Part shown: positions 46,742 through 59,538 of the stretch, one piece after another
How the letters are laid out: every line of letters begins with the position of its first letter
Position numbering within the stretch: position 1 is the stretch's first letter
Source: Coffea arabica
Taxonomy: Eukaryota > Streptophyta > Magnoliopsida > Gentianales > Rubiaceae
Length of the DNA: 64,000 bases
NCBI RefSeq assembly: GCF_036785885.1
Contig: NC_092330.1
Span: 4,064,525 to 4,128,524 of the forward strand
Reading direction: 5' to 3'
The notes under the pieces: generated by a model
Told to the model about the DNA's origin: nothing
The model's database searches: none
The model's input: only the letters and a program-made list of their open reading frames with translations
Translations under genes and position numbers: made by a program

Positions 46742-49001
46742 TTAAATTTTTCAATACCTGTGATTGTCTCAATAAATTAATTAGATTAATATAATACTTA
46801 ACATGAAATGTAACTCAGAGTCTGTTGCTGTTAGTTTAAGGTAATTGAAATCAATTTGAAACTATCATCGTTGCTGTTGGAGTTCCTCAACTTTAATTGA
46901 AATTTTGAGGGCAGGAGATATCTACGTACTTAAAATCCGTGGACGGGTCAGTGACAAATTGCTAGGAGGGAAATTGAAAAGGGGAAATATTCTTCTGCTG
47001 TATGTCCCTGCGTATTGAGAAACCCAGACGTAATGCTAGATGTGTATAGATGTTAGTCTCTGCTGTATACGGAGGAACCATAGCGTTTCTTTTTCTTTTT
47101 TTTTTGAGCTCAAGAACGATCCCGTTTGAGTTATTATTTTTCATGGCTCTCTACAACCTGTTATTTAATTCTTCAATGTGTTTTTTTTTTAATTTTTTGG
47201 GGGGTTTCCCAAAGTGTTTCTTCTGAAATTGATACAGGAGAAGGTGTTCCCAAGGATGCTCCATTATTGTTTAGAAAATCCTTAGTCTTTCTTTATTGTA
47301 ACGTTCGAGACTGCTAGCCTATTCTCCAATAAGGAAATGTGCGCGTGTACATGACTGTGGTAAACATGGGTTTAGAAGAACACTAGTTTTCCTTCTCTTA
47401 GAAGTAATTTTATACGCAGTCAATGTTCACAAATTTCCTGAAAATCTTCGTGAATATTTATGATTGCTAGTGATTGTGACTCAAACGCCCCTGACTAATA
47501 TTGTCCCACAGTTAACCGCCCCATTGGGTCGTGGGTTTTGTTCCTGGGGGTGGTATTATCACAGTCAGCGCCGACTCCCGACCCCGGTGTGCCAGCGAGG
47601 ACGCTGGGTCCCCTAAGGGGAGTGGATTGTAACGATCCCACATCAGCTAGAGAGGAAGTCGATTGTAACGATTCCACATCGGCTAGGGAGGAAGCCCTGG
47701 GGCTGCTTTAATAGCCTGTAGTGGTCTCTCCCACCTGACCGAAACCTTTTGGAGGGGTGCTGGGCCTCTTGACCTGCGGGTTTGGGCTCTTCATTTGTTG
47801 TGGGCTATAACCCCACCTCCAGGAACAAAACCCACGGCCCAATGGGACGGTTAACTGTGGGACAATATTGGTCAGGGGAGTTAGAGTTGGTATCAGAGCC
47901 GACTCCCGACCCCGGTGTGCCAGCGAGGACGCTGGGTCCCCTAAGGGGGGTGGATTGTAATGATCCCACATCGACTAGGGAGGAAGTCCTGGGGCTGCTT
48001 TAATAGCCTGTACTAGTTTCTCCCACCTGACCGAGGCCTTTTGGAGGGGTGCTGGGTCTCTTGACCTGCGGGTTTGGGCTCTTCACTTGTTGTGGGCTAT
48101 AACCCCACCTCCAGGAACAAAACCCACGACCCAATAGGACGGTTAACTGTGGAACAATATTGGTCAGGGGCGGTTAACTGCTCCATTATTGTTTAGAAAA
48201 TCCTTAGTCTTTCTTTATTGTAACGTTCGAGGCTGCTAGCCTATCCTCCAATAAGGAAATGTGTGCGTGTACATGACTGTGGTAAACATGGGTTTAGAAG
48301 GACACCAGTTTTCCTTCTCTTAGAAGAAATTTTATACGCGGTCAATGTTCACAAATTTCTTGAAAATCTTCGGGAATATTTATGATTGCTAGTGATTGTG
48401 ACCCCAACGCTTTGGTCTCTAGGATTCGCCATTTTTGTCCAGCTATTGATAGTTGGAGTGGAATTTTCTACCAAAATTGGGAGTTGCATTTTTTTTCTTG
48501 GGGTAAATGAAAATTGCATGTGTTAACACCCAGCTATTGCCTTCTTCTTGCTTTTGTTATCTGTAAAAAAAAAAATGTATTGTTGCAGGGAGAAAAATGG
48601 GGCATAAAAGAACATGCAGTGGGACGGTATTGTTTGCCGGGTTAGCCCGACTCGGATCCGGGACCCGTCAGGTGCGGGTCTGATAGAAAGATAGGAGACC
48701 TGTCAGGTATTCTGGCCGAATCCGGAACTTATGCAGTATAACGGATCTGGGTCCGGAATTATTAATTCCAACCCGTTGACAGGCCTAGATTCGAGTCAAC
48801 AGATTTTCTGTTATATGCGAGTCTTAATTCGACCCGCCAGCCCAATTTGGACCCGATTGCCATTTTACATAGAGCCCTATGAAGAATAGCGAATTAGATA
48901 GAAAAGCCAACATTTTTTTTTCTTTCCTCCTATAAAACACTCCATTGTTGTTTCACAAATTCTCTCACTTATTTAGCCTATTTTAGACTCCACAGGAGAT
49001 A
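46742..49001 (+). other. hAT/TRIM remnants and RH35 promoter, copy 3
   Basis: 220-bp repeats around a two-LTR TRIM (47484-48176), the hAT right end at 48787, unit B end at 48869 with TAGAG flank, and the RH35 TATA box at 48931. No intact gene. Confidence 0.7.
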
Positions 49002-50329
49002 ATGATGGCAGAGGAAGATGATGATTATGTTGAGTACATCCCAGTTGCAAAGAGGAGGGCATTTGAAACCCAGAAAATATTGCAACGGAAAGGTAAATCT
49101 TCTACCCTGGAAGCAGAGGAAGCTGAAAAATTGAAGCTTGTAGAAGCAAAGCTTAGTTTCCTAGTAAAGGCTTCACAGTTGAAAAAAGAACAACTTGAAA
49201 TTAGCCCTACTGAACAAATGGTACAGCAGGAGAAAGAGATGATTGAGCATCTCTCTGATCGCAAAACTTTGATGTCTTATCGGGAGTTGGCTAAAGGGAT
49301 TACTTACACGGAACCATTGTTTACGGGGTGGAAACCGCCGTTGAATATAAGGAGACTGTCTATGAAAGTGTGTGATGCAATAAGGAAGCAGTGGCATATT
49401 ATTGTGGATGGCGAAGATATTCCTCCACCAATTAAAAATTTTAAGGATTTGAGATTTCCTGACCCGATTTTGAAGAAGCTGAAAGCGAAGGGGATTGTGC
49501 AACCAACCCCTATTCAGGTTCAAGGTCTTCCTGTTATATTAGCAGGAAGGGATATGATAGGCATAGCATTTACGGGTTCTGGTAAGACACTGGTGTTTGT
49601 TTTGCCACTGATCATGGTGGCACTTCAAGAAGAAATAATGATGCCAATTGCCCCTGGAGAAGGGCCATTTGGTTTGATTGTCTGTCCATCACGAGAACTT
49701 GCAAGACAAACTTATGAAGTTGTGGAGCAGTTTCTTGTACCCATGAGGGAGTACGGTTATCCAGAGTTAAGGCCATTGCTTTGCATTGGTGGAGTTGACA
49801 TGAAGTCTCAGTTGGAGGTTGTGAAGAAAGGAGTTCACATTGTGGTTGCTACGCCAGGAAGACTCAAAGATATGCTTGCAAAGAAGAAAATGAATCTTGA
49901 CAGTTGCAGGTAACTTTGTTCTCCTTGGACTTAACTAGTTGTATGTTGTGCTTGGTATTTTTTGCTCTCTCTGTTTGCCTTGTGAATCATATACTATGAA
50001 GCTGTTTCCTTTCTAAGTACCAAGCTAATATTATATGTATTTTTTGTTATATTTGGCACCAAATATAATTGGTGTCTGTTCTTAGTCCTTGTGATGATGA
50101 CTGGTTCTGTGAGAAGCATATGCTCTTTAATGTCAGCTATTAGTTTTTGATTTGCATGATACTTTGCCATGTTAGAGGTCAATCTTAAGTGTTGAGAGGA
50201 TTTGTGATCTCTGTGTTCTATTGGAAAATAGAAGAGCATAATTTCTTTTCAGATATTGTTATGTATGAATGCATGCTTTGGTTAAATGTAGAATGTGTAG
50301 ACATCAATTGGACATACAACGATTAGGAC

Positions 50330-50817
50330 TTTCTAGACTTTCTTGTACATTCCTTTCTGATTCTCCCACCCCACTTCTCATCATTTGAAATGATATCATT
50401 GAAATCCCCTGCAATGATCCACTTGTCACCCCACAATTTGCTTCTTTCCTTAATAACTTTCCATTGTTCCTTTCCAATAAGAGCATCACAGCTAGCGTAC
50501 AAACCTATAAACCACCAGTCTTGTTGTGACTCCTGGTCATTCAGATGAGATTCTAAGGTGAAAGCTGATTGGAGTACCTGTACCATTTTAACTTCCCTTC
50601 TCCACATCAAAGCCATACCACCTGATCTGTTCATAGCTTCCACTACTATACTCTCCTCAAAACCAAGTTTCCTCCTAACATTCTCCATAAACCTTGCTTT
50701 GTTCTTAGTCTCTCTAAAGAAAATCATTTTAGGGGAGAGGAGGTTATTAGCCTCCTTCAGCTGGGGAATTGTCAAGGGGCTCCCTGCACCTTGGCAATTC
50801 CACACCAGCACTCTCAT
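50330..50817 (-). pseudogene. LINE ORF2, endonuclease N-terminus only, copy 3
   Basis: It starts 62 bases after the ORF1 stop with MRVLVWNCQGAGSPL, then FFRETKNKARF and WIIAGDFNDIISNDEKWGG, the AP-endonuclease domain of plant LINEs. It is cut off after about 155 residues, where RH35 intron sequence begins. No reverse transcriptase, RNase H or A tail follows. Loss of the 3' end is the reverse of the usual 5' truncation. Confidence 0.85.
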
Positions 50818-50878
50818 ATTCCTTGGGGAGGCCAGGATAGGCTGGTCTCCACTCCCTCAGCTATGATCTCTTCACCTC

Positions 50879-52354
50879 CTATTCCTCACTCTGCTTATTC
50901 CTCTTTAAATTCTGCTCAGTCATCTCAATATCTTCCATATCCATCTCTATCTGGCTACTCTTTCTCTTTCCTTGAGTTTCCAACATCACATTATTTCCAT
51001 TCAGCTCTCTCAAAGGTCGTCTGGCTCTAACTTGTGGTTTATACTGCCTCTTTCCTCCCTTGACCTGTTTGATGTTTGGTTCCTGCTTCTGTTCTCCGGT
51101 ATCCATTTCCATTTGTACTGTTTCTTCTCTATCCTCTATCTTCTTATTCTCCTTTACCTTCACTAGTTCCCCTTGGCTCTCATCCCCTTGTTGCTTAAGG
51201 TTATCCTGAACTGTTACCTTTCCTCTACATTGCTTTTTACTCTCTATCTGTTCCTTTTCAACCCCTTCAACAGGCGTGATCCTTCCATTTCCTCCTGGGA
51301 TTTTTAGTTCTAGTAGACCTCTTGCCATACTCCCGGATTCACCTTCCCTATTACCCTTTTCTTCGTTCCTTTCCTGCATTTTCTGGATTTCTGCTTCTCC
51401 TCCTAGGAAGTATTCATCCATTAGTTGTCCTTTAACCTCCAGGTTGGAACTTGTCTTGCTCACAATCTCAGTTCTAACATTCATCTTCTGTAATTCCTCT
51501 CCTAAACCTATTCCCTTTGCACCTCCTCCCTCCTTGGGGATTAGCTCTCCTTTTTTAAAACCCCAGACAGCTTTACCCTTTGTATATCTGTTGTCTGACT
51601 GGTCTTTCTGTGGCGATCCCTTTCCCCAGCTTGCTCTCATCCACGGTTCATACTGGTTGTCTACCTTATCCTTGCCGACTCCCACCTCCACTTTACAGCT
51701 CCTTTCACTGTGCCCCACTATCCCACATTTATAACAAAAATCAGGGCACCTTTCATACCTGAAAGATAACCATTTAATAGTTCCATTTAATTGGACCGTA
51801 GTTCCTCTCATCAAAGGCTTGGAGATGTCTGCTTCCACTGGGATTTTTTGGTGCCTTCCTTCCTTGCTTCCAGTTTGGGGAACTATCACTTCTCTTACTT
51901 CTTTGAAGACCTTCCCTATCTTCCGACCCACATCTTTTGATATCCAGTGCACAGGTAATTTCCAAACTTGGATCCATAGTGGTGCAGTTCTAAAATCCCT
52001 GTCATCTTCCTCTATCCCTTCAGTCCATTTGTTTATCACCAGGATTTGATTATCCAAAATCCAAGGCCCGCCCCCTGAGATCCTTTCCCGTTCATTTTCA
52101 GATGGTAAGAAAAATTGAAAAAGGTTGGGACCAAGTTCAACAATCTTCAGTTCCTTTGGGTGCCCCCAAGAAGTGTTAACAAAATTTTTTACTCCCACAA
52201 AATTAGCCACTTTTTCCCCAACTATTTTCCCTTCCAAGCTTGCCTGACATTCTCTTATTGCAGTATTCACATCTCCAAGGTCCAAAGCTGCTCCACCTAA
52301 CTCCTCCTCAGACAGGGCAAACTTCCTTAATATGTCTGACAGGTCTTCCGCCAT
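50879..52354 (-). CDS. LINE ORF1 (DUF4283 and zinc knuckle), copy 3, open
   Basis: The best-preserved copy of this LINE ORF1: 491 codons without a stop on the minus strand, from MAEDLSDILRKFALSEEELG to the stop at 50879. The N-terminal 200 residues are the DUF4283 nucleic-acid-binding domain of plant LINEs and the following CYKCGIVGHSERSCKVE is an intact CX2CX4HX4C knuckle. The C-terminal half is charged and low in complexity (Lys/Glu/Gln). The protein would bind LINE RNA. Although open, it is part of a 3'-truncated LINE and lies antisense in the RH35 intron, so expression is doubtful. Confidence 0.85.
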   Translation of the reverse strand: MAEDLSDILRKFALSEEELGGAALDLGDVNTAIRECQASLEGKIVGEKVANFVGVKNFVNTSWGHPKELKIVELGPNLFQFFLPSENERERISGGGPWILDNQILVINKWTEGIEEDDRDFRTAPLWIQVWKLPVHWISKDVGRKIGKVFKEVREVIVPQTGSKEGRHQKIPVEADISKPLMRGTTVQLNGTIKWLSFRYERCPDFCYKCGIVGHSERSCKVEVGVGKDKVDNQYEPWMRASWGKGSPQKDQSDNRYTKGKAVWGFKKGELIPKEGGGAKGIGLGEELQKMNVRTEIVSKTSSNLEVKGQLMDEYFLGGEAEIQKMQERNEEKGNREGESGSMARGLLELKIPGGNGRITPVEGVEKEQIESKKQCRGKVTVQDNLKQQGDESQGELVKVKENKKIEDREETVQMEMDTGEQKQEPNIKQVKGGKRQYKPQVRARRPLRELNGNNVMLETQGKRKSSQIEMDMEDIEMTEQNLKRNKQSEE

Positions 52355-54107
52355 CGCATTCAGAGAAAATTCTTATGGATTGTCACACTGATATCCTAAC
52401 TAAACTAAACAGCAACCCAAAGCTTAACAGAGAAGAAAAGGAAAAGAAAGAAAATTTCCCAAAAAAGCTGCTTGTAGGAAGCTAAAAACTAATATACCTG
52501 AATTAATGCACCTTCTTAGTCTGCAAGGAACTGTAGTAAATTGGATTTAAAGGTACCTGTCTCATGCATTAACTGGTGGCCTAGATACTCAGCTAGGTGG
52601 AAGTGATCAACCTCTTTGTTCCACTACCAGGAGCTAACTTGTCTGCATTTCTTCTCGTAACTTTTGGTGCTCCTTACTTTAATGCGTATTTATTTCTGGT
52701 TCAGCTATGATGCCTCCTTTTCGCTTGTCTGAACTGGTTTTAACTTTCAGTGAGAAAACAAAGGTTTAATATCTCTAAGAATCCCTCCTTATTAGCAGAT
52801 TAGATACTTTTCCTAGCAAATGCCTGGTTCAAGCCCAAATTTTTGGAGCCAATCTCTAGATTTTTGAAAGTTTGAACTCTCATGAACAGAGAGAGAGAAG
52901 CTCTCTTCCTAAGAGAGAAAAAAGTTTGAACTCTCACGTGGAGTGATAAGTTTTGTATGTCAGCAGTTCTTATTGGTATTCACTATGTTGCAAAAGTTTC
53001 TATTCTGAATCCAAGTGATGAATTAAATGATAGTAAAAAGAATGTTTATGTTGTAGTGTTGTTACTTTTTTTTTTTTCCAAAAAGCTTGTTTATTGAAAT
53101 AATGGACTGCTTAGGAAGAGTATATGTTGATATCATCATTATCTACACAAGATGCTACTGCTCGTATCTGGATTTGGAGGTAAATACACAATATAAAGCT
53201 ACAATATGATCTTCAAAGTTGGTATAGATAATGTATTTTGGACATCATTGGAGAATTACTGGGAACTGGAAGAAAGCTTTGAAACCAAAATTTCTGTGTC
53301 ATTAAAAAACTATCTTGGTATAATACGGCAGCATTTGACTTGTAAAAACAGAAAAAGAGGTCCTACTTCAGGTAGTGGTCATCTGAGAGCTGACAATTAG
53401 GTAGAGTTGTTAATCCACTTGACGGAAGAAGCCTTTCTGCCTAAAAAGGAATGATCCGTTGGGTTGGGGATTGCTCTCTCCACCAATCTATTCAATGCTG
53501 GAATTAGACCTGAGTCGGGCGGAAGAAGAGGTGCGGGGGGGGGGGAGCTCTCTGTTCCTGGTTCTCCAATTTGAAAATTTCTATAAAAAATTAGTAAGTA
53601 ATCAATAGACAATGACATAATCCTGGTGCAAGTAGTTGGAGTTGGAATCTGACCAACATGTAATCCTTCAGCAGCTTTAGACTATTTAACTAAAACTTCT
53701 ACCTGATGTTTTAGACACTGGTGGCTGCATATGATTTTAGAAGATCAACGAGCTAACTAATATGATGTTTTTCTTGATTTTTGGAGAATTTACATTTTCA
53801 TGTCTGTCAAGGTAGCATACCTGTTGCTTGCAACTCCAATGGATCTTAGAGATGTCTGACGACAAAAACTAGGTGTATGGAAGCTGAAACTTGTACTTAT
53901 TGCTACGTTTATAACTGATGGTGTGTATGGTTGAAGAATGAGTTCAACTGACATTGATGTGGGGTGTTGGTGGTTAAGCAAATATAACTTTCTTATTTTT
54001 TGGGTGTGGTGAGTAGGAAATAGTGATAGGTGCATTTGTTCTAGTTGTGCTGATTTAGGATCTAAGTTTCTTGAAAGAGTAGAATTCATAATTTCAAATG
54101 GGTGTAG

Positions 54108-54653
<546 letters not shown>

Positions 54654-55127
54654 TAGAGAGAATATGCTATCAAGTCCTTTAAAGAAGGCAAGAAAGATGT
54701 GTTGGTTGCCACTGACGTTGCCTCAAAGGGTTTGGACTTTCCAGATATTCAGCACGTGATTAATTACGACATGCCAGCAGAAATAGAAAATTACGTTCAT
54801 AGGATTGGTCGTACTGGAAGATGTGGGAAAACAGGAATTGCAACGACATTTATCAACAAAAATCAGAGTGAAACTACACTTCTAGATTTGAAGCATTTGC
54901 TGCAGGAGGCAAAACAGAGAATACCTCCAGTGGTGGCAGAATTGAATGATCCAATGGAGGATGTTGATGCAATCACAAATGCTAGTGGAGTCAAAGGCTG
55001 TGCTTACTGTGGCGGACTTGGTCATCGGATCCGTGATTGTCCCAAGTTGGAACATCAAAGGAGCACACAAATAGCAAGTTCAAGAAGAGACTACTATGGA
55101 TCTGGAGGCTATCGCGGGGAAATTTGA

Positions 55128-56298
55128 GTTTTTTCCTTTGGATTGTGCCAATGAGTTTGTAAATGGAAACTGTTTGAAGGTAGAATATATTTTGTTGTAG
55201 TTGTTAACGTAATGATGTATCACAATTTTCCTTCTCTTTTTTGCGATAAATATTGTGGAAGCCCTAGACATAGGTGCGTCTTTATTTCCTTTTCCTTTTA
55301 TTGTCAAATGGTAGAAGAGCATGTTGCAAATCCGACGAGGGAAAATATTTGGGAACGGTTATGCACGCGCCCTCCCTTACATGGTGTCACGGACAATTAT
55401 ATGCTACCTTGCTGTTCTTGTACAGTTGAACGCTACGTTACTTAGGTGTAAAATGTCACTTGTTTATGACACGAGGTAAGGCCACTAGGTATTCAGCTGA
55501 TCTCATTCCTGACTCCCTGATGAAGATCATCTCTGAATTATGGAGCATGCTGAACTTGGGCGGGTTTGCTCCGCTCTGGAATATGTGCCTACAGTTTCAT
55601 GGTGTGAACTTTATGCGAAACACATCTTTTAGGCGCATTATGAGAGGTACTCTGATGGTTATGCGAAACACGTCTTTTAGAATGAAATTTTTATGATTAT
55701 GTTGATGCCAGTACTCTGATGATTGATGTCTAGCAATTGTGAATGCATGAAATATTTCTGAGTATTTGTACATATTAGCTTTCATCAGCCATTGGGATTA
55801 TTATTTTGTGAAAAGTAACTACTAACGATTTCAATAATGAGTTCATAACTCGTGCCGAAACATTAGTTTGAGTATTATGTTTAGCTTCAGCTGAGGAATT
55901 TGCCAATTTTCCCAAGAACTGCTAAAGCTTCTCTACAATAATTTTACTGATTTTCTGTCTAGCTTTGTCAAAAAACTGCTAATACCCTAAAGTGGTACCA
56001 CCGGGGACAGTTTTGACTAACTCTGAAAGATTTGACTCGTATGAAAAGGATTACTGGAAAAGTCATAGACAAGATTTTTCATTCTGGGTTTAATAAGGGT
56101 TTGAGTTATGTCAGGTAATGTTTTCTTTTTCCTTCACGCACCCCCGCCCCCCAAGTGGACACTTTCTCCTTCTAAGTAAGTTGCTGCAGTAAATTCTATT
56201 TCAGTGTTCCCGTAGTTACTGCTTGACTTAGTTTTTGACCATGACATATGACATGACATGTTACTTACGCATTGGCATGATTTCTATTTTGCTGCCAG
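55128..56298 (+). other. RH35 3' flank
   Basis: T-rich 3' UTR-like sequence after the RH35 stop. A short imperfect direct repeat (CGAAACAC(A/G)TCTTTTAG) lies at 55616-55682. No further gene recognised before the FyPP exons. Confidence 0.5.
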
Positions 56299-57448
56299 AT
56301 ACCCAGCTAATATTACACTACTACGTGGAAACCATGAAAGCAGACAACTAACCCAGGTCTCTCTCTCAACATGTATGTTTCCACAATCTAGAAGCATGGA
56401 TTGCAACCCCTGTTCTTGAACCACGTCCATGCAAGATGTCTAGTTGAATTATTGGCTTGAATGTATACCCACACACCTTCCAAAAAAAAAAGAAAAGATA
56501 AGAAAAAATCTTTGTTGTTTACTTGAGAGGTTGTTAGTTCTCCAGTGTTATTCATCCTATGACAGTGGATAGATGGAATGAATTCCATTGGTGTCTCATG
56601 ATATGATTTTGTTGTATGTAATCCTGGATCTGCGTGATATGCTTTAGAGTTGTGCTCCTTTTGAGCTTTTTAAAGTTCTTGGAAGACAGAAACCTTATAT
56701 CTGAGGGAGATTATGATTTTTTTCCCTCTTTTCTAGTTTTTTATGGTCAATTTCTGAAGTAAAGTCTTATATCTCAGAGAGATTCTGGTTTTTTCCCCCT
56801 CTCTTCTAGTTTTTTAGGGTCAATTTCTGAACTAAAGTCATTGAGGAACTTTGGGAACAAATACTAGAACTTTTTGAGAAATTTTTTGGGTTGTCTGGTG
56901 TGATTGGCCTGGCACCTTGTTTTGCTTTCTCTGATGAAAAGAGTGATCTTTATTTGGTTAGGATGGTGGCTTCCAGGCTCCAAATAGATGATTAATCAAG
57001 TTGTGCTTTCTATCCTGATAGCTTGTTCATTAAATTTATCATGGAAAGTGTTTCCTTCGTTGTTAATCTGAGATGCATGTTAATTAGTGCTTCTAAAACA
57101 CGTACACCCTATTTATAGGTATTTCACCTTCCTTTAGTGCAGAGTTCTGAGGACATTCATTTTCCATCTTTATAGGTGTATGGATTCTATGATGAATGCC
57201 AGAGAAAGTACGGAAATGCTAATGCATGGCGGTGTTGCACTGGCGTTTTTGACTATCTAACATCATCAGCTACTATAGATGGAACAGTAAGCTGGCTGCA
57301 TCTCTCTCCCTCACTGTCTTTGTGGGGGTCTGCCTGTTACTGCTTAATGTATATTGATTATGATTTCTACTCTACTGAGATGTTTCATGAATCCCAGGTA
57401 CTATGCGTCCATGGTGGCCTTTCTCCAGACATTAGAACTATTGACCAG
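56299..57448 (+). pseudogene. FyPP: FyPP-like phosphatase, three middle exons
   Basis: Three exons with normal borders (56299-56356, 57176-57286, 57398-57448) encode YPANITLLRGNHESRQLTQ, then [18 protein letters not shown] with the following DYLT segment, then [17 protein letters not shown]. These are central exons of the PP6 catalytic subunit. They contain the catalytic GNHE loop and the HGG metal ligand. There are no stops, but there are several unlikely changes (WRYCTD to WRCCTG, LTLSAI to LTSSAT). The fragment ends at the exon boundary exactly before IRVIERN, which is where the fragment at 7403 starts. Upstream exons (the GDIHG and GDFVDRG parts) were not found in the window. Confidence 0.88.
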
Positions 57449-58505
57449 GTTTGGGTTTTGCAAACTCATCATACTTATTGTGCATATTCTCCTGCAGCTT
57501 CATGCTGCACTAGGCACGTCATGCATCTTTTTTGATGAGAAATATTTTCTTGGCTTTTTAAGACAGAAAAAAATACTTGGCAATTTGCGCGTATAGCACA
57601 TGATATTTGTGCAACTTTTGTTTTACCATGCTTTGAAGTATCTTGGAAATCTTGCTTATTTAGGAAATAGATAATTTTAACGGATTCCGTCACCTTTACA
57701 ATTTAGTTTAAAGTATAAGGTGTTATTTTGTATGTTTTGAAACCTCAGAGAGCTTTTCTGTATATTAAATTTATCACAAAGGGATTTTTGGTTTTCAAAG
57801 AGTTCTAAAAAGAAGAAAAATGCTTAATTAAGCAACTGTAGATGTGATTCAGAAATCTTGCTACTCTATCTACCAACTAGATAAGAGAACAACTCAAGTT
57901 CTCCATTGATGCCAAGTGTCAAGGTCTCATTTGAGGAAACAAATTTCATTTCTTTATTTTGGACATTAAAGAGAGAGAAATGTCTATTTGAGCCTTGGTA
58001 TTCAAGTTCAAAGGCCTAATAGTTCCTCACTATTTAGGGGCTAATTGGTAAAAATAGTTTAATTATTTTCATTTGATTCTTTTGTTTGGTTTTTAATTGG
58101 TGAGAAAGGTCAATTGAATCCTTTTATGAAAAGTAGCTCTTTAAATAGTTGCTAACTATTTAGGGTTATTTTTGTCCATTTGAAATTATTCCTTTTATAT
58201 TTTCCTGGTCAAATGCAAATAGTTGTAGACTATTTGTGTGTCCTTTTATCACATGGGGTGTTTTGAATTATATTATATTTATTAAATATTCCTAATTATA
58301 ATATAAATTAACGGAGTCATAGCCGTTAGAACTAATGTTCCTGTGTCATGGCCGTTAGCATGACTGATGCTGATAATGTAGGTTAGTCAACATCACCTTA
58401 ATGGTCTCATTAGGCAGTGAAGTGCTTCTTCATTTAAGCAGAGTTTCCTTCCTCTTTCTTTGTGCCGCGTAGCCTCTTCCTTTCCATCGATTAGTAGGCA
58501 GCTAT
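57449..58505. other. Intergenic DNA, nothing recognised
   Basis: T-rich, intron-like sequence following the FyPP fragment. No Helitron 5' terminus of the TCTCTACTA type was found here. Confidence 0.45.
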
Positions 58506-58507
58506 AT

Positions 58508-58795
58508 GAGCCTGCAAAATCTTCAATTTTCAACCAATTGTTCAACAACTAATTGTCCTTTCTTTTGATTGCAACCCACAAATTCCTCCACACACGTAAA
58601 TTTTTGTTTTACCCCAAAAATTAGGTCACTGAAATTTCTTTTCCCCAAAGTCTGTGAGCGTGCAAAATCTTCAATTTTCTGCCAATTGCTCCAGCAACTA
58701 ATTGTACTTCCTTTCGATTCGCTCCCAAAAAATCCTCCTCATCCACGTGAATTCTTGTTTTCCCCCAAAAAACAGCTGATTTTAGGTATGGCTGC
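58508..58795 (+). repeat. Direct repeat of about 120 bp upstream of the Helitron ORFs
   Basis: Two diverged copies (about 58508-58625 and 58655-58790), each starting GAGC(C/G)TGCAAAATCTTC, continuing CAATTG...CAACTAATTGT and ending TTTTTGTTTTACCCCAAAAA or a similar run. Confidence 0.8.
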
Positions 58796-58874
58796 TGTGC
58801 CGAGTTATCATCCATGGTACAGTTTTCAGAACTTACTATTTCCAGCCTTATATATACCTTTGTTTCCCACTTTT

Positions 58875-59350
58875 GCCGGTATTCAGAAGAGGAGCAAACA
58901 AAATCTAGGTATGTTTCCATTTTCTCTCTTCCTATTTTTTAGTTGTAATTTTTTTAGTTTGAATGTTCTTCCCTCCTGTTTATTATTGGCTTCCGTTAAT
59001 TAGACACTGTCATGTGTTTGATATTATGCATAAAAGAATGATTATGATGGTAATTTATCGATTAACTTATGTTTGCTTTTTTTTTTTCTCTGTTTTTATT
59101 GATTTCAAATGTTGCCTGACTTTTGCCAACATTCAGCCAAGCATAGAAAATATAGGTATGTTTCTATTTTCTCTGCTTCTATTTTGAACTGCAATTTTTT
59201 TTGTTTCATTGTTGTTGCATCTGTCTATTGCCTTCTGTTAATTAAGGACCTCCATGTGTTTGATGTTATGCTATGATGGTTATTTTTCGGATTAGCTTAT
59301 GTTTATTTTTCCCTCTGTTTTTATTTTCAAATGCTGCTTGATGTTGTTAG
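58875..59350 (+). repeat. Tandem duplication of about 250 bp in the Helitron leader
   Basis: Two diverged copies (about 58875-59122 and 59123-59350) share GGTATGTTTC(C/T)ATTTTCTC, TTAATTA...CATGTGTTTGAT and GATTA(A/G)CTTATGTTT in order. This is a non-coding leader or intron region. Confidence 0.8.
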
Positions 59351-59538
59351 TTGTTTATGTATTGAAAAATTACATAATTTAGTATTATTGTAGTTTGGGT
59401 TATTAAGGTAGTCATTATATATATATTAGTTAGTTTTAGCTATTCTAGGATGCTTTGATTTTGTCATTGTTGTGTGTTTTTCGCTTAGTATCTTACTTTC
59501 TTTATAGTATTTATAGTAAAATTAGATTTTGATCTTAT

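Larger units (their letters stand above)
46323..52883 (+). repeat. Tandem block copy 3, 6.6 kb
   Basis: The third direct copy. The shared sequence stops at GAACTCTCAT near 52883 and continues into unique intron sequence leading to RH35 exon 2. This is therefore the copy still joined to the rest of the gene and probably the parental arrangement. Confidence 0.92.

Noticed and set aside
58569..59003. 144-aa plus-strand ORF
   Set aside because: It crosses direct repeats and T-rich leader sequence; Phe/Leu/Pro-rich with no domain.
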